A stretch of 64,000 bases of DNA, taken from the NCBI GenBank assembly GCA_049324435.1, contig JBMOOQ010000028.1, forward strand, positions 62,001 to 126,000, in the 5' to 3' direction. This document shows positions 1-8,636 of this stretch, one piece after another. The notes beneath the pieces were generated by a model. That model did not search any database. It was not told the DNA's origin and worked only from the letters and a program-made list of their open reading frames with translations. The position numbers and the translations under genes were made by a program. The stretch's first letter is position 1, and each line of letters begins with the position of its first letter. The stretch is from Pseudorhodoplanes sp049324435 (GTDB taxonomy: Bacteria > Pseudomonadota > Alphaproteobacteria > Rhizobiales > Xanthobacteraceae).

Positions 1-485
1 CGCTGATCGAAGGCACCACCGTTTCGACCAAGCATGGCCCGGTGAAAACCGACCATATCCTGTTCATCGCCTCCGGCGCCTTTCACGTGTCGAAGCCGTC
101 CGATCTGCTTCCGGAATTGCAGGGCCGGCTGCCGATCCGCGTCGAACTCAAGGCCCTGACCCGTGAGGACTTCCGCCGCATTCTCACCGACACCGAAGCG
201 TCCTTGATCAAGCAATATATCGCGCTGATGGGGACCGAAGGCGTAACTCTGAATTTCACCGACGATGCCATTGATGCCATCGCCGATATTGCCGTCTCGG
301 TGAATGCGAGCGTTGAGAATATCGGTGCGCGGCGCTTGCAGACCGTGATGGAGCGTGTGCTCGACGAAATCTCTTTCACCGCGACCGACCGCGGCGGCGA
401 GACTTTGACCATCGACGGCGATTACGTTCAGAAGAATATCGGCGATCTTGCGAAAAATGCCGATCTGAGCCGGTTCATTCTGTAG
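1..485 (+). CDS. hslU: ATP-dependent protease ATPase subunit HslU (C-terminal part)
   Basis: The reading frame is open from the window edge (first full codon at base 3) to the stop at 483-485, giving about the last 160 residues of HslU. HslU is the AAA+ unfoldase that feeds proteins into the HslV peptidase in the cytoplasm. Visible family features are the IASGAFH stretch of the sensor-1 region, GRLPIRVEL, the sensor-2 motif GARRL and the C-terminal LSRFIL, whose last residues dock into HslV in known HslUV. The N-terminal part with Walker A and B, and presumably hslV, lie upstream of the window. No obvious hairpin terminator is seen before the next gene. Confidence 0.95.
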   Translation, partial: LIEGTTVSTKHGPVKTDHILFIASGAFHVSKPSDLLPELQGRLPIRVELKALTREDFRRILTDTEASLIKQYIALMGTEGVTLNFTDDAIDAIADIAVSVNASVENIGARRLQTVMERVLDEISFTATDRGGETLTIDGDYVQKNIGDLAKNADLSRFIL

Positions 486-529
486 CAGCCTCTTCTCGTT
501 GCAGTGCCGCTTTCACTTCGTCCCCCGCG

Positions 530-568
530 TTGACATGTCTGGCTCGGCATATGTTATATTATAACATA
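530..568 (+). promoter_or_regulatory. Zur operator overlapping the znuD promoter
   Basis: Bases 550-568 form a 19-bp perfect palindrome (TATGTTATA-T-TATAACATA), matching the alphaproteobacterial Zur (zinc uptake regulator) box as I recall it. A TTGACA -35 hexamer sits at 530-535, and any -10 at normal spacing falls inside the palindrome, so bound repressor would block RNA polymerase. The gene start is 22 bases downstream, with a GGGGGA ribosome binding site at 577-582. The inferred effect is derepression of the receptor under zinc starvation. Confidence 0.82.
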
Positions 569-590
569 ACTTGACTGGGGGACTTTCATC

Positions 591-2801
591 ATGGCCGTTC
601 GCCGTGTTGCTGCTATCGCACTGATTTCTCTGCCGGTTCTGGACAACGCAACGCCCGCGGCAGCTCAATCGGTAGAACTCCCGGCGATCACCGTCACAGG
701 AAGCCCGATTATCCGCCGCCCTGTCCGCCCGGCGCCGTCACCCGGCCCACGCGACGCCACCCCGGACACGGCATTTGACGCGGCGGCACCGGCGCCCTCA
801 CCCGATCTGTATCAGGGTACTTTGCCGATCGTGACCGACCAGTTCGCCACCGTAACCGTCATGCCGCGCGGCGAAATCGACCGTTCCGCGGGCCAGACGC
901 TCGGCGAAATCCTGCAGGAGAAGCCCGGCATTACCTCGTCGGGTTTCGCTCCGGGTTCGGCGTCGCGGCCGATCATTCGCGGCCTCGATAACTACCGCGT
1001 CCGCATCCAGGAAAACGGCATCGGCGCGAGCGGCGTATCGGAGATCGGCGAGGATCATGCCGTGCCGCTCGACCCGCTGTCAGCGCAAACCGTCGAAGTG
1101 ATTCGCGGCCCTGCAACCTTGCGCTACGGCTCGCAGGCGATCGGCGGCGTGGTCAATGCCGAGAACAACCGTATCCCCACGATGATCCCGCAACGCGGCG
1201 TCGCGCTCGAAGGCCGCGGCTCCGTCACCACCGTCGACCGCGGCCGCGAAGGCGCCGTGCTGCTCGATGCCGGGGGCGGAAACTTCGCCATTCACGCCGA
1301 TATCTGGGGCCGCAATGCCGGCGACTACAAGATTCCGTCCTACCCGTATCTCAACCCCGAAGATCCGGCGCCGCTGGTCGGCAAATGGCAGCCGAACTCC
1401 GCGCATCAGTCGAATGGCAATTCTATCGGCGGTTCGTACGTGTTCGATCGCGGTTTCTTCGGCTTCGCCTGTACAAATTTCGAAGCCAGGTATCAGGTGC
1501 CCGGCCAGGAAGCGGCCGAGACCCGCACCAATATCGACATGAAGCAATCGAAGCTCACCAGCAAAGGCGAGTTTCGGCCGGACGGTTACGGGATCGAGGC
1601 GATCCGTTACTGGTTCGGTTCGACCGATTACAGGCATGCCGAAATCGCCGATGAAGGCGGCTTCTACGGCGAACAGCAATGGTTTCTGAGCAATCAGAAG
1701 GAGGGCCGCGTCGAAGTCCAGCTCCAGTCCTTCGATCTGCGCTTTGCCGCGCTCACGACCGCGATCGGCCTTCAGCTCGGCCGTGAGAAGCTCGATGCGC
1801 CCGGCCTGGAAGGCGGGCTGTTCGATCCGAACACGACGCGCAGCATCGCCGGCTACATGTTCAACGAGCTCCGCTTCAATGCGACGCAAAGGATGCAGCT
1901 TTCCGGCCGCATTGAGAACAACCACGTGACGGGCGCAGTCCCGGACCTGTTCGTCGATCCGGACGTCACCATTGCGCGCGACCGCACCTTCACGCCGCTC
2001 AGCGGCGCCATCGGATTCCTCCAGGATCTGCCGCACGATCTCGTCGCCAGCGTGACCTATCAGCATGTCGAGCGCGCGCCGCGTGCACCGGAGCTGCTGT
2101 CGCGCGGCGTGCATGAAGCAACCGGCACATTCGATATCGGCAATCCGAATCTTGTCACCGAGGTCGCAAATTCCGTCGAGGCGGGTCTGCGCCGCGCCAA
2201 AGGCCCGCTGCGGTTCGAAGCGACCGCGTTCTATACGCGCTTCAACAACTTCATCTATCGCAACCTGACCGGTCAGACCTGCGGCGAGGATTTCGCAAGC
2301 TGTGGCTTCAATAACGGTGAGGAGCTGGCACAAGCGGTGTATAGCCAGCGCGCTGCGACCTTTCGCGGCGCCGAATTTCAGGCTCAGTACGACGTGGCGC
2401 CGCTCTGGCGCGGCGTCTGGGGTGTCGATGGCCGCTACGACATCGTCCGCGCCACCTTCACCGACGGCACCAACGTGCCGCGTATTCCGCCGCAGCGGCT
2501 CGGCGGCGGCGTCTATTATCGCGACGGCAACTGGTTCGCCCGCGTCGGCCTGCTGCACGCCTTCGCGCAGAACGACGTTTCCGATTTCGAGACCACGACC
2601 GTCGGCTACGACTTGCTGAAAGCCGAGCTCAGCTACACGTCCAAACTGAAAGGCGATCCGAGCGGGCTCGCCGAAGTGAAGTTCGGTTTGGTCGGCGACA
2701 ATCTCCTGAACGACGACGTACGCTTCGCCCAGTCGTTCAAGAAGGATGAGGTGCTGCAGCCCGGCCGCACGGTGAAGGTGTTCGCGACGGTGAAGTTTTA
2801 G
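591..2801 (+). CDS. znuD: TonB-dependent zinc receptor, ZnuD-like
   Basis: This is a 736-residue outer-membrane TonB-dependent receptor. It has a signal peptide (about residues 1-26, ending PAAAQ), a Pro-rich linker, a plug domain (about 85-195) with the ZnuD-type stretch EDHAVPLDPL (154-163) followed by EVIRGPATLRYGSQAIGGVVN, and a beta-barrel ending in an aromatic residue (VKVFATVKF). The Zur palindrome directly upstream supports zinc as the substrate; ZnuD of Neisseria is the family model. It stands alone between hslU and the smr-mltA-timA run, so it looks like an accessory insertion in a conserved block. No tonB or znuABC genes are in the window. Confidence 0.85.
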   Translation: MAVRRVAAIALISLPVLDNATPAAAQSVELPAITVTGSPIIRRPVRPAPSPGPRDATPDTAFDAAAPAPSPDLYQGTLPIVTDQFATVTVMPRGEIDRSAGQTLGEILQEKPGITSSGFAPGSASRPIIRGLDNYRVRIQENGIGASGVSEIGEDHAVPLDPLSAQTVEVIRGPATLRYGSQAIGGVVNAENNRIPTMIPQRGVALEGRGSVTTVDRGREGAVLLDAGGGNFAIHADIWGRNAGDYKIPSYPYLNPEDPAPLVGKWQPNSAHQSNGNSIGGSYVFDRGFFGFACTNFEARYQVPGQEAAETRTNIDMKQSKLTSKGEFRPDGYGIEAIRYWFGSTDYRHAEIADEGGFYGEQQWFLSNQKEGRVEVQLQSFDLRFAALTTAIGLQLGREKLDAPGLEGGLFDPNTTRSIAGYMFNELRFNATQRMQLSGRIENNHVTGAVPDLFVDPDVTIARDRTFTPLSGAIGFLQDLPHDLVASVTYQHVERAPRAPELLSRGVHEATGTFDIGNPNLVTEVANSVEAGLRRAKGPLRFEATAFYTRFNNFIYRNLTGQTCGEDFASCGFNNGEELAQAVYSQRAATFRGAEFQAQYDVAPLWRGVWGVDGRYDIVRATFTDGTNVPRIPPQRLGGGVYYRDGNWFARVGLLHAFAQNDVSDFETTTVGYDLLKAELSYTSKLKGDPSGLAEVKFGLVGDNLLNDDVRFAQSFKKDEVLQPGRTVKVFATVKF

Positions 2802-2812
2802 GACGGTCTCGT

Positions 2813-2932
2813 ACCCCGGACGCGATGCAGCACGAAGTGGTGCGCCGCAGAGCTGGGGCCGATTTACGGTGCTGGACTCCGATGGTCCCGGTTCTGCAGC
2901 GCACCATTGCACGCTGCGCTGCGCCCGCGACA
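2813..2932. repeat. Dispersed intergenic palindromic repeat, family A copy 1
   Basis: This GC-rich element has internal inverted segments. It matches the reverse complement of 53885-54008 over nearly its whole length, sharing blocks such as GACGCGATGCAGCAC and GGTTCTGCAGCGCACC. It lies between two stop codons (znuD and smr) and has no coding potential. It is probably a REP/BIME-like element with mRNA-end hairpin potential. Confidence 0.75.
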
Positions 2933-2939
2933 CACCAAC

Positions 2940-3497
2940 TCAGTCCCGCATCCTCCTCAACCTCACGTACAGCGCGCCCTCGCCGCCATGCGGGATCGCG
3001 GCGGAATCGAACCCGATCACCAGCTCGCGGAATTCCGGAAGCGCGAGCCATAGCGGCACCGCACGCTTGAGCACGCCGCGATCGTTCTCTCCACGCCCGC
3101 CCTTTCCAGTGATGACGAGCACCACACGCCCGCCCTTCGCCTGAGTCCGGCGCAGGAAGCGGTAGAGCGCATCATGGGCCTCGGCCTGGGTATGACCATG
3201 CAAATCGAGCCGCGCATCGATGGCCTCCCGGCCACGGGCGATTTTCTGCTTTGCCTTCCGGTCGAGCGGCGCGATGGCGGGCGGCTTTTTCGGAACGGGC
3301 GGCGCCGGCGAAACCGCAGGTATAACGGCGGCCCGTTTTGGCGCACGCAGCGGCTTTTGCGGCGCGGCCTCCACTCCGATCGTTTCCACAGTCCGGACGC
3401 GCTTGCGCAACGGTCGCACGGATCGCGTGACACCGTCCCAGAGTGCAAGGTCTTCCGAAGAAAGCCGCCGTCCCTTGCGGCTTCCGTCTGCGGTCAT
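2940..3497 (-). CDS. Smr-domain protein (MutS2 C-terminal-like)
   Basis: A 185-residue protein with a basic, Pro/Ala-rich N-terminal half and a C-terminal Smr domain. The domain carries the signature DLHG (residues 98-101) followed by the TGKGG loop (130-134). Smr domains bind or nick nucleic acids; the exact role of this stand-alone DUF2027-like type is not established. The start ATG overlaps the mltA stop as ATGA at 3494-3497, so it is probably translationally coupled as the last gene of timA-mltA-smr. This order is usual in Hyphomicrobiales. Confidence 0.85.
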   Translation of the reverse strand: MTADGSRKGRRLSSEDLALWDGVTRSVRPLRKRVRTVETIGVEAAPQKPLRAPKRAAVIPAVSPAPPVPKKPPAIAPLDRKAKQKIARGREAIDARLDLHGHTQAEAHDALYRFLRRTQAKGGRVVLVITGKGGRGENDRGVLKRAVPLWLALPEFRELVIGFDSAAIPHGGEGALYVRLRRMRD

Positions 3498-5299
3498 GAC
3501 GAGGGCTTTTCAGAGGGCTTGGCAGCCGGCTTCGGCGCAGGCTTGGCCGGCGCCGCTGAAATCGGCTTGGGGAATGGATTGCCGTTGCCGGTCACAGAGC
3601 GCGGCTTGGCTGCCGGGTCGGGCTTGGCCTGAGCTGGCTTGCTGTCAGCGGGCTTGACGGAAGGCTTGGCCGACGGGGCATCGAGTTTTGGCTGTGCGGC
3701 CAATTGCGGCTTTGCGGCGGGTGCGGCGGCCGGCTTCGGCGCGGTCTCGTGCCGCGCCGCAGGATTGGCCGCAGGCTCCGGCTTCGGCTCGCCGCGCGCG
3801 GCAGATTGCGATCGGGTTTCGCGCTTGGCCCGCGGATCGGGCTTCGGCATTGGCGCCGCCGTCAGCGGCAGGGCAGCAGCGGCCGCAGGAGCAGGCCCGG
3901 GCTTGTCCTCGGGCTTCGCCTGCGGCCGGTTGACGCTCGCAACGAGACTGTTCTCGTCCACCTTGGGGCGCGGCTGCGGCAGCGGCATGCCGAGCGCCTG
4001 GTTTTCCGGATCGAGCTCGTTCGGAATCAGCATCACGAACTGGCCGTTATGCTTGAACCGGCCGGCCGCACGCGCGGCTTCTTCGCCGGCCCCGAGATAG
4101 ATATCGGCCCGGGCCGGTCCGATGATGGCGCCGCCAGTGTCCTGCGCGATCATCAGCCGGCGGAACCAGGTATCGGGCTTCTCACTCACAATCGGAAGGA
4201 AGGCGTTGACGAAAACCGGCATGCCGTAGGTGTGGATCTTGCGGTCCACAGCAATCGAGCGCGCCGCTGTCAGCGAGATGCCCTGCGCACCGATCGCTTC
4301 ATCATGCTCGCCGAGATCGGTCTCGCGGAAGAACACATAGGATTTGTTCATCCGCCGCAGTTCTTTGCCTTCTTCCGGATTCTTCTCCATGAATTCCCGG
4401 ATTTTCTGCATCGAGATTTCTTCGCGTGTGACGATGCCGCGCTGAATCAGAACAGAACCGACCGCAAAATACGGGTGGCCGTTCTTGTCGGCATAATTCA
4501 GCCGGATCACCTTGCCGTCTTCGAGGCGTACGCGCACTGAACCCTGGATCTCGGCAAAGAATGCATCGATCGGATCCTTGAGCCAGACGATTTCGAGACC
4601 GCGGCCAGCGAGCGCGCCTTCCTCAATCTGCGTCCGATCGTAAAACGGCGCTGTAGCGCGTTTGACCGTCCGCTTGCCGGCCTTGCCCTTGCTGCCGGAG
4701 CGGCGCAGCCGTTGCGTCACGAGGTTCGGCGGACGGCTGTATAGCGGCGTCGTATAGACATCGCTCGGCCAGCGCGAGCCCTCAACGACCGGCTCGTAAT
4801 AGCCAGTAAAGAATCCGTCAGTCTCGCCTTGCGCGGTCAGCTTGACCGGACGGAAATTCTGCTCGAAGAAATGCCGCGCGCCGGTCTCGTCCAGCGGCAG
4901 GGCAGCGACGGCGCGACCGCAAACATCGAACAGCGCATTGTAGGTTTCGCCACGCTGTGCGCGTCCCTTCTCCGACGTTCTCAGGATCGGCTTGCAGCTT
5001 GCAAGAAATGCCGAGAGCGCCTCGCCATGATCGTCATCGATCCAGCCCTTGATTTCGTGCCAGGCCAAGGGCTCAAACGTGCTGTTCGGAATCTTGAGCG
5101 GATGCGCCTTGGTCACGCGCTTCTTGACGGCTTTGGCCTTTTTTGAAGTCGTCGCCGACTTGGTCTCAGCATTCGATGTTGAGGAAAGCTGCAGTGCCAG
5201 GACCGGGGCCGCGGCGATCGCAAGAGCCAGACCGGCGCACTGCAGACAGCGCGCGTTCAGGCTCCGCAATGTCCGCCAATGGCCCCCGATCAAATCCAA
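3494..5299 (-). CDS. mltA: Membrane-bound lytic murein transglycosylase A (MltA)
   Basis: About 601 residues. A signal sequence (hydrophobic stretch GLALAIAAAPVLAL) is followed by the MltA barrel domain (GFFTGYYEP) and a 3D domain with the signature DTGGAIIGPARADIYLG, where the catalytic Asp lies. The enzyme cleaves peptidoglycan glycan strands to 1,6-anhydro ends in the periplasm. The last about 150 residues are a low-complexity Pro/Ala/Lys tail not found in short MltA forms. I chose the TTG at 5299 because it follows the timA stop (5311) and gives a proper signal peptide. The frame stays open to an ATG at 5383, which would overlap timA by 73 bases and add a basic, non-conserved leader; TTG 5293 is also possible. 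Confidence 0.9.
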   Translation of the reverse strand: MDLIGGHWRTLRSLNARCLQCAGLALAIAAAPVLALQLSSTSNAETKSATTSKKAKAVKKRVTKAHPLKIPNSTFEPLAWHEIKGWIDDDHGEALSAFLASCKPILRTSEKGRAQRGETYNALFDVCGRAVAALPLDETGARHFFEQNFRPVKLTAQGETDGFFTGYYEPVVEGSRWPSDVYTTPLYSRPPNLVTQRLRRSGSKGKAGKRTVKRATAPFYDRTQIEEGALAGRGLEIVWLKDPIDAFFAEIQGSVRVRLEDGKVIRLNYADKNGHPYFAVGSVLIQRGIVTREEISMQKIREFMEKNPEEGKELRRMNKSYVFFRETDLGEHDEAIGAQGISLTAARSIAVDRKIHTYGMPVFVNAFLPIVSEKPDTWFRRLMIAQDTGGAIIGPARADIYLGAGEEAARAAGRFKHNGQFVMLIPNELDPENQALGMPLPQPRPKVDENSLVASVNRPQAKPEDKPGPAPAAAAALPLTAAPMPKPDPRAKRETRSQSAARGEPKPEPAANPAARHETAPKPAAAPAAKPQLAAQPKLDAPSAKPSVKPADSKPAQAKPDPAAKPRSVTGNGNPFPKPISAAPAKPAPKPAAKPSEKPSS

Positions 5300-5310
5300 G
5301 GCGCTCCGGA

Positions 5311-6006
5311 TTATTGTCCCGCTTCGGTGGCGACCAGCTTCCAGTTTGGATCGCGCGCCGTGACGTCTCGTGCGAAGGTCCACACATCGGTGACTTCGGT
5401 GACCCTGTCGGGGCTGCCGTCGATGACGTTGCCGGCCTTGTCGCGGGTCGCCGAGATCAGCTGCGACACAAACCGGACGGTCACCTGCGCCGTATTGCCG
5501 CGCAATTCGGCACCGATGATGTCGGCGGTGTCGAGCGACACGAATTTGTTCTCGATGGTCTCGCCTTTCGCCTCGCGATCTTTGATCGCGGCCTCAAAAC
5601 CGTCGTAAACTTCGCGGGACAGCAGGCCCTTGAGAGTCTTGCGATCGCCGGCGGCGAAGGCGCCCACGATCATTTCATAGGCCGCCTTGGCACCGGTCAC
5701 AAAATGCCTGGCGTCGAAACTGCGGTCCTGTGCCGCAATCGCGTCGAGCCCGGTGGCGACCGCACTGCCCTCGGCCGCGATGCCCTTCCAGCGGTCGGCA
5801 GCGGGTTCGGCAGAGCGTGCCATGGTTTCGGCGTTCCGGGTCGGCAGAGTGACGACCTTGTCACTCGCCGGCGCCCGTGCATCGCGGGCCGAATAGGGGT
5901 CATAGGGCGGACGCTCGCGCCCGGTCCGCTGGCCCAAGACACTGCGCAGGCGAATGAAAATGAAAATCGCCAGCGCCAGGAAGATGATGGTGTAGATATC
6001 GAACAC
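5311..6006 (-). CDS. Tim44/TimA family membrane-anchored protein
   Basis: 231 residues: an N-terminal transmembrane segment (FDIYTIIFLALAIFIFIRL), a charged Pro-rich linker, and a C-terminal Tim44-like domain (about 95-231). The fold is NTF2-like and is shared with the mitochondrial import protein Tim44. The bacterial TimA protein is membrane associated and of poorly defined function, possibly linked to envelope protein handling. The start is GTG at 6006. It is the first gene of the minus-strand run timA-mltA-smr and is divergent from fxsA-secB. Confidence 0.88.
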   Translation of the reverse strand: MFDIYTIIFLALAIFIFIRLRSVLGQRTGRERPPYDPYSARDARAPASDKVVTLPTRNAETMARSAEPAADRWKGIAAEGSAVATGLDAIAAQDRSFDARHFVTGAKAAYEMIVGAFAAGDRKTLKGLLSREVYDGFEAAIKDREAKGETIENKFVSLDTADIIGAELRGNTAQVTVRFVSQLISATRDKAGNVIDGSPDRVTEVTDVWTFARDVTARDPNWKLVATEAGQ

Positions 6007-6207
6007 GTCGCGAATGCCTTTGCAGCCCGGGACGGACGGGGCCGCCGCGTCAGCCCGAAAGCGATACGGGAGCCGTCCGGCGCTATAACTTAAGCACGCG
6101 GGCAGCCTTGGCCAGAGGTCGCTTCGAACCAGGAACTCAGCTTCAAGCGAATTTTAGACGATCCCGGCCGTAAAGGCCAACACGAGACCGCAATTGGGAA
6201 CGCGCCG

Positions 6208-6690
6208 ATGTCTGTCGGAAGGCTGATCCTGCTCGGACTTTTGGGCTTCGTTGTGGCCGAGGCGGCGGTTTTTCTCATCGTCGCGCAGGTATTTGGCTCA
6301 TTTGCTGCGATCGTTGCGCTGATATCCACGTCGGTTCTTGGGATCGCGGTTCTGGCCCGCATGGGCCGCCGCCTCGCTGGCCGGCTGGCCGACATTTTGT
6401 CCCAGCGCGACTTCGGCGCAGCCGAGACCCGTTCGAGCGGATTTCTGACGACGGTCGGCGGCCTGCTGCTCCTCCTTCCTGGCTTCGTGACCGACTGTAT
6501 CGGATTGCTGCTGCTGATCCCGGCGGTGCAGCAGCACCTGAAAGGCCAAGGCCCGGCTGGCCGTCGGCGGCCCGCCGGGCGGATTCTGGACCTCGAGCGC
6601 AGCCAGTGGCGGAACCTGACCGACCGGCATTGTCCCGACGAGCGTGACAAACCGGCGAAGCGACCCCCGGAGCGGGCCGGCCGGGGCTGA
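6208..6690 (+). CDS. fxsA: FxsA family membrane protein
   Basis: 160 residues with an FxsA domain: hydrophobic helices near residues 5-25, 28-48 and 75-100, including LLLLLPGFVTDCIGLLLLIP, then a basic hydrophilic tail. E. coli FxsA is an inner-membrane protein whose overproduction relieves F exclusion of phage T7; its native role is unknown. It is divergent from timA and directly upstream of secB in the same orientation, as in other Hyphomicrobiales. Confidence 0.88.
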   Translation: MSVGRLILLGLLGFVVAEAAVFLIVAQVFGSFAAIVALISTSVLGIAVLARMGRRLAGRLADILSQRDFGAAETRSSGFLTTVGGLLLLLPGFVTDCIGLLLLIPAVQQHLKGQGPAGRRRPAGRILDLERSQWRNLTDRHCPDERDKPAKRPPERAGRG

Positions 6691-6772
6691 TCCGCCGTCC
6701 TTGTTCCCTGGAAAGGCGTGTGTTAGCCACCCCGCGCAAGCGCTCCCATACAGCGCGTAACCAGGATTGACG

Positions 6773-7255
6773 ATGGCGAACTCGACCAATGGCGGCCCGC
6801 AGTCGGCCGAAGCGCAAGCGGCTCCGCAGCTCAATGTGCTGGCGCAATATGTCAAAGACTTCTCATTCGAGAATCCGAACGCGCCGCGTTCGCTGCAGCC
6901 ATCGAACCAGCAGCCGCAGATCAACATCCAGATCAATGTGAATGCATCGCCGCTTCAGTCCGACTTCGAAATCGATCTGAAGATCGAGGGCAAGGCCGAG
7001 ATCGGCAACGCGCTCCTGTTCGCGTTCGATCTGTCATATGGCGGCGTCTTCCGTATACAGAATGTGCCGCAGGACAGCATTCATCCGGTTCTGATGATCG
7101 AATGCCCGCGGCTCCTGTTCCCGTTCGCGCGGGAAATCATCGCGTCAGCGGTGCGTAACGGCGGCTTCCCGCCGCTTTACATCGACCCGATCGATTTCGT
7201 CGGTCTTTACCGGCAGAAACTTGCCGAGCAGGCCGCGCAGCAACAGCCGAGCTGA
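6773..7255 (+). CDS. secB: Protein-export chaperone SecB
   Basis: 160 residues with the SecB fold signature LAQYVKDFSFENPNAP near the N-terminus and the conserved segment CPRLLFPFAREII. SecB holds preproteins unfolded in the cytoplasm and passes them to SecA; the family works as a homotetramer. I chose the ATG at 6773 because a CCAGGA site sits 6 bases upstream; an in-frame TTG at 6767 has worse spacing. A poly-Gln/Ala tail (AAQQQPS) ends the protein. It converges with dnaQ (25-base gap). Confidence 0.95.
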   Translation: MANSTNGGPQSAEAQAAPQLNVLAQYVKDFSFENPNAPRSLQPSNQQPQINIQINVNASPLQSDFEIDLKIEGKAEIGNALLFAFDLSYGGVFRIQNVPQDSIHPVLMIECPRLLFPFAREIIASAVRNGGFPPLYIDPIDFVGLYRQKLAEQAAQQQPS

Positions 7256-7280
7256 CGCTTCGGAGTTGCCGGAAGGCGCA

Positions 7281-7973
7281 TCAAGCGCCGTAGCTTCGCC
7301 ACACCGCGTTCTCGCCGAGCGTGGCGATGAATGCCGCGTGCGCCGCGCGTTCCTCGTCGGTGATGCGGGGCGGCAGCGGAACCGGCCGGACACGGCCGGT
7401 CGCGCCATTGCGGCCCGCGACAATCATGCGGGTGCTGCTCGCGACCAGTCCGAGCGAGGTCTGCCGCGCGTCCGTCAGCTCGATATAGACTTCGGCCAGC
7501 AGCTCCGCATCCAGCAAAGCCCCGTGCTTGGTCCGCTTCGAATTGTCGATTTTGTAGCGCTGACAGAGATCATCCAGTCTGTTCGACTGGCCTGGATGCT
7601 TGCGCCGCGCCAGCATCAGCGTATCGATGATACGGTCGCGCGCGAAGGGGGCCCGTTTGGCAAGATCGAGCTCTGAGTTGATAAAGGCCAGATCGAAATA
7701 GCCGTTATGCGCGACCAGCGGTGCATCGCCGACAAAATCGAGAAACTCGTCGGCGATTTCATGAAACACGGGATGTTGTTTTAGGAAGTCGATCGAGAGG
7801 CCGTGCACATTGTAGGCCTCGACCGGCATGTCCCGTTCCGGATTGATGTATTTGTGGAACGTCCGTCCTGTCGGGAAGCGGTTGAGCAGCTCGACGCAGC
7901 CAATCTCGACCAGCCGGTGGCCCTGCACCGGGTCAAGGCCTGTGGTTTCGGTATCGAAAACAATCTCGCGCAA
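7281..7973 (-). CDS. dnaQ: DNA polymerase III epsilon subunit (3'-5' proofreading exonuclease)
   Basis: 230 residues. The DEDDh exonuclease motifs are intact: ExoI FDTETTGL (Asp7, Glu9), ExoII AHNGYFDLAF (Asp94) and ExoIII HGALLDAELLA (His150, Asp155). The C-terminal segment after about residue 185 would contact the alpha subunit. It supplies proofreading in the replisome. It is the last gene of the minus-strand run PPSR-maf-coaE-dnaQ that reads away from the proposed origin. Confidence 0.96.
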   Translation of the reverse strand: MREIVFDTETTGLDPVQGHRLVEIGCVELLNRFPTGRTFHKYINPERDMPVEAYNVHGLSIDFLKQHPVFHEIADEFLDFVGDAPLVAHNGYFDLAFINSELDLAKRAPFARDRIIDTLMLARRKHPGQSNRLDDLCQRYKIDNSKRTKHGALLDAELLAEVYIELTDARQTSLGLVASSTRMIVAGRNGATGRVRPVPLPPRITDEERAAHAAFIATLGENAVWRSYGA

Positions 7974-8002
7974 GGCTCAAAGTCCAGACGATTGCCGCCG
8001 AA

Positions 8003-8599
8003 TCAGTGTTTCGGGACGATTGTAGCAACCTTCGCCAGGATTTCGCGTACCTGCGCACGCGCCGGTTCGATGCCGTGCCCGCTATCCACGATGTAGTCGG
8101 CACGCTTTCGCTTCTCCGCATCCGGCATCTGTTTGGCGAGCAGGGCCTCGAATTTCTCCGCCGTCATCCCGGCGCGCTCCATGACACGCTGACGCTGGAT
8201 CTGCGGCGCAGCGGACACGACGACAACCGCATCGACAAGCTCTTCGCCGCCGGTCTCGAACAATAACGGAATGTCGAGCACCACGACCGGCGCGCCGTCC
8301 TCACGCGCCTTTTCAAGAAAGCGGTCGCGCGATTTTGCTACCAGCGGATGCACGATCGACTCCAGCCGCTTCATGGCATCCGGTTGACCGATCACCGCTT
8401 TCGCAAGGCGCGCACGATCGACCTTGCCGTCAACCGTCGTGCCGGGAAATGCCTTCTCGATCAATGGCACCGCTTCGCCTTCGTAGAGTGCGTGCACCGC
8501 CGCATCGGCATCATGCACGGGCACGCCCTCCTCTGCGAACAATTTCGCGGTGGTCGACTTGCCCATGCCGATCGATCCGGTGAGGCCGAGAATGATCAT
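8003..8599 (-). CDS. coaE: Dephospho-CoA kinase
   Basis: 198 residues starting MIILGLTGSIGMGKST, with the P-loop at residues 5-16 and the CoaE motif DADAAVH shortly after. It phosphorylates the ribose 3'-OH of dephospho-CoA, the last step of CoA synthesis. An upstream in-frame start at 8626 would add nine residues ahead of the conserved first beta strand, so ATG 8599 is preferred. In related genomes aroE sits between maf and coaE; here only 37 bases separate them. Confidence 0.95.
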   Translation of the reverse strand: MIILGLTGSIGMGKSTTAKLFAEEGVPVHDADAAVHALYEGEAVPLIEKAFPGTTVDGKVDRARLAKAVIGQPDAMKRLESIVHPLVAKSRDRFLEKAREDGAPVVVLDIPLLFETGGEELVDAVVVVSAAPQIQRQRVMERAGMTAEKFEALLAKQMPDAEKRKRADYIVDSGHGIEPARAQVREILAKVATIVPKH

Positions 8600-8636
8600 C
8601 GCAGTCCTTCGGTCATGGCCAGACATGCGGCCACGA

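Noticed and set aside
80..95. TTTCACGTG word in hslU as a parS site
   Set aside because: It encodes the conserved AFHV of HslU and lacks the right half of the palindrome.
1080..2933. 617-residue open frame on the minus strand
   Set aside because: Antisense of znuD with repeat sequence at its 5' end; the receptor frame carries clear motifs.
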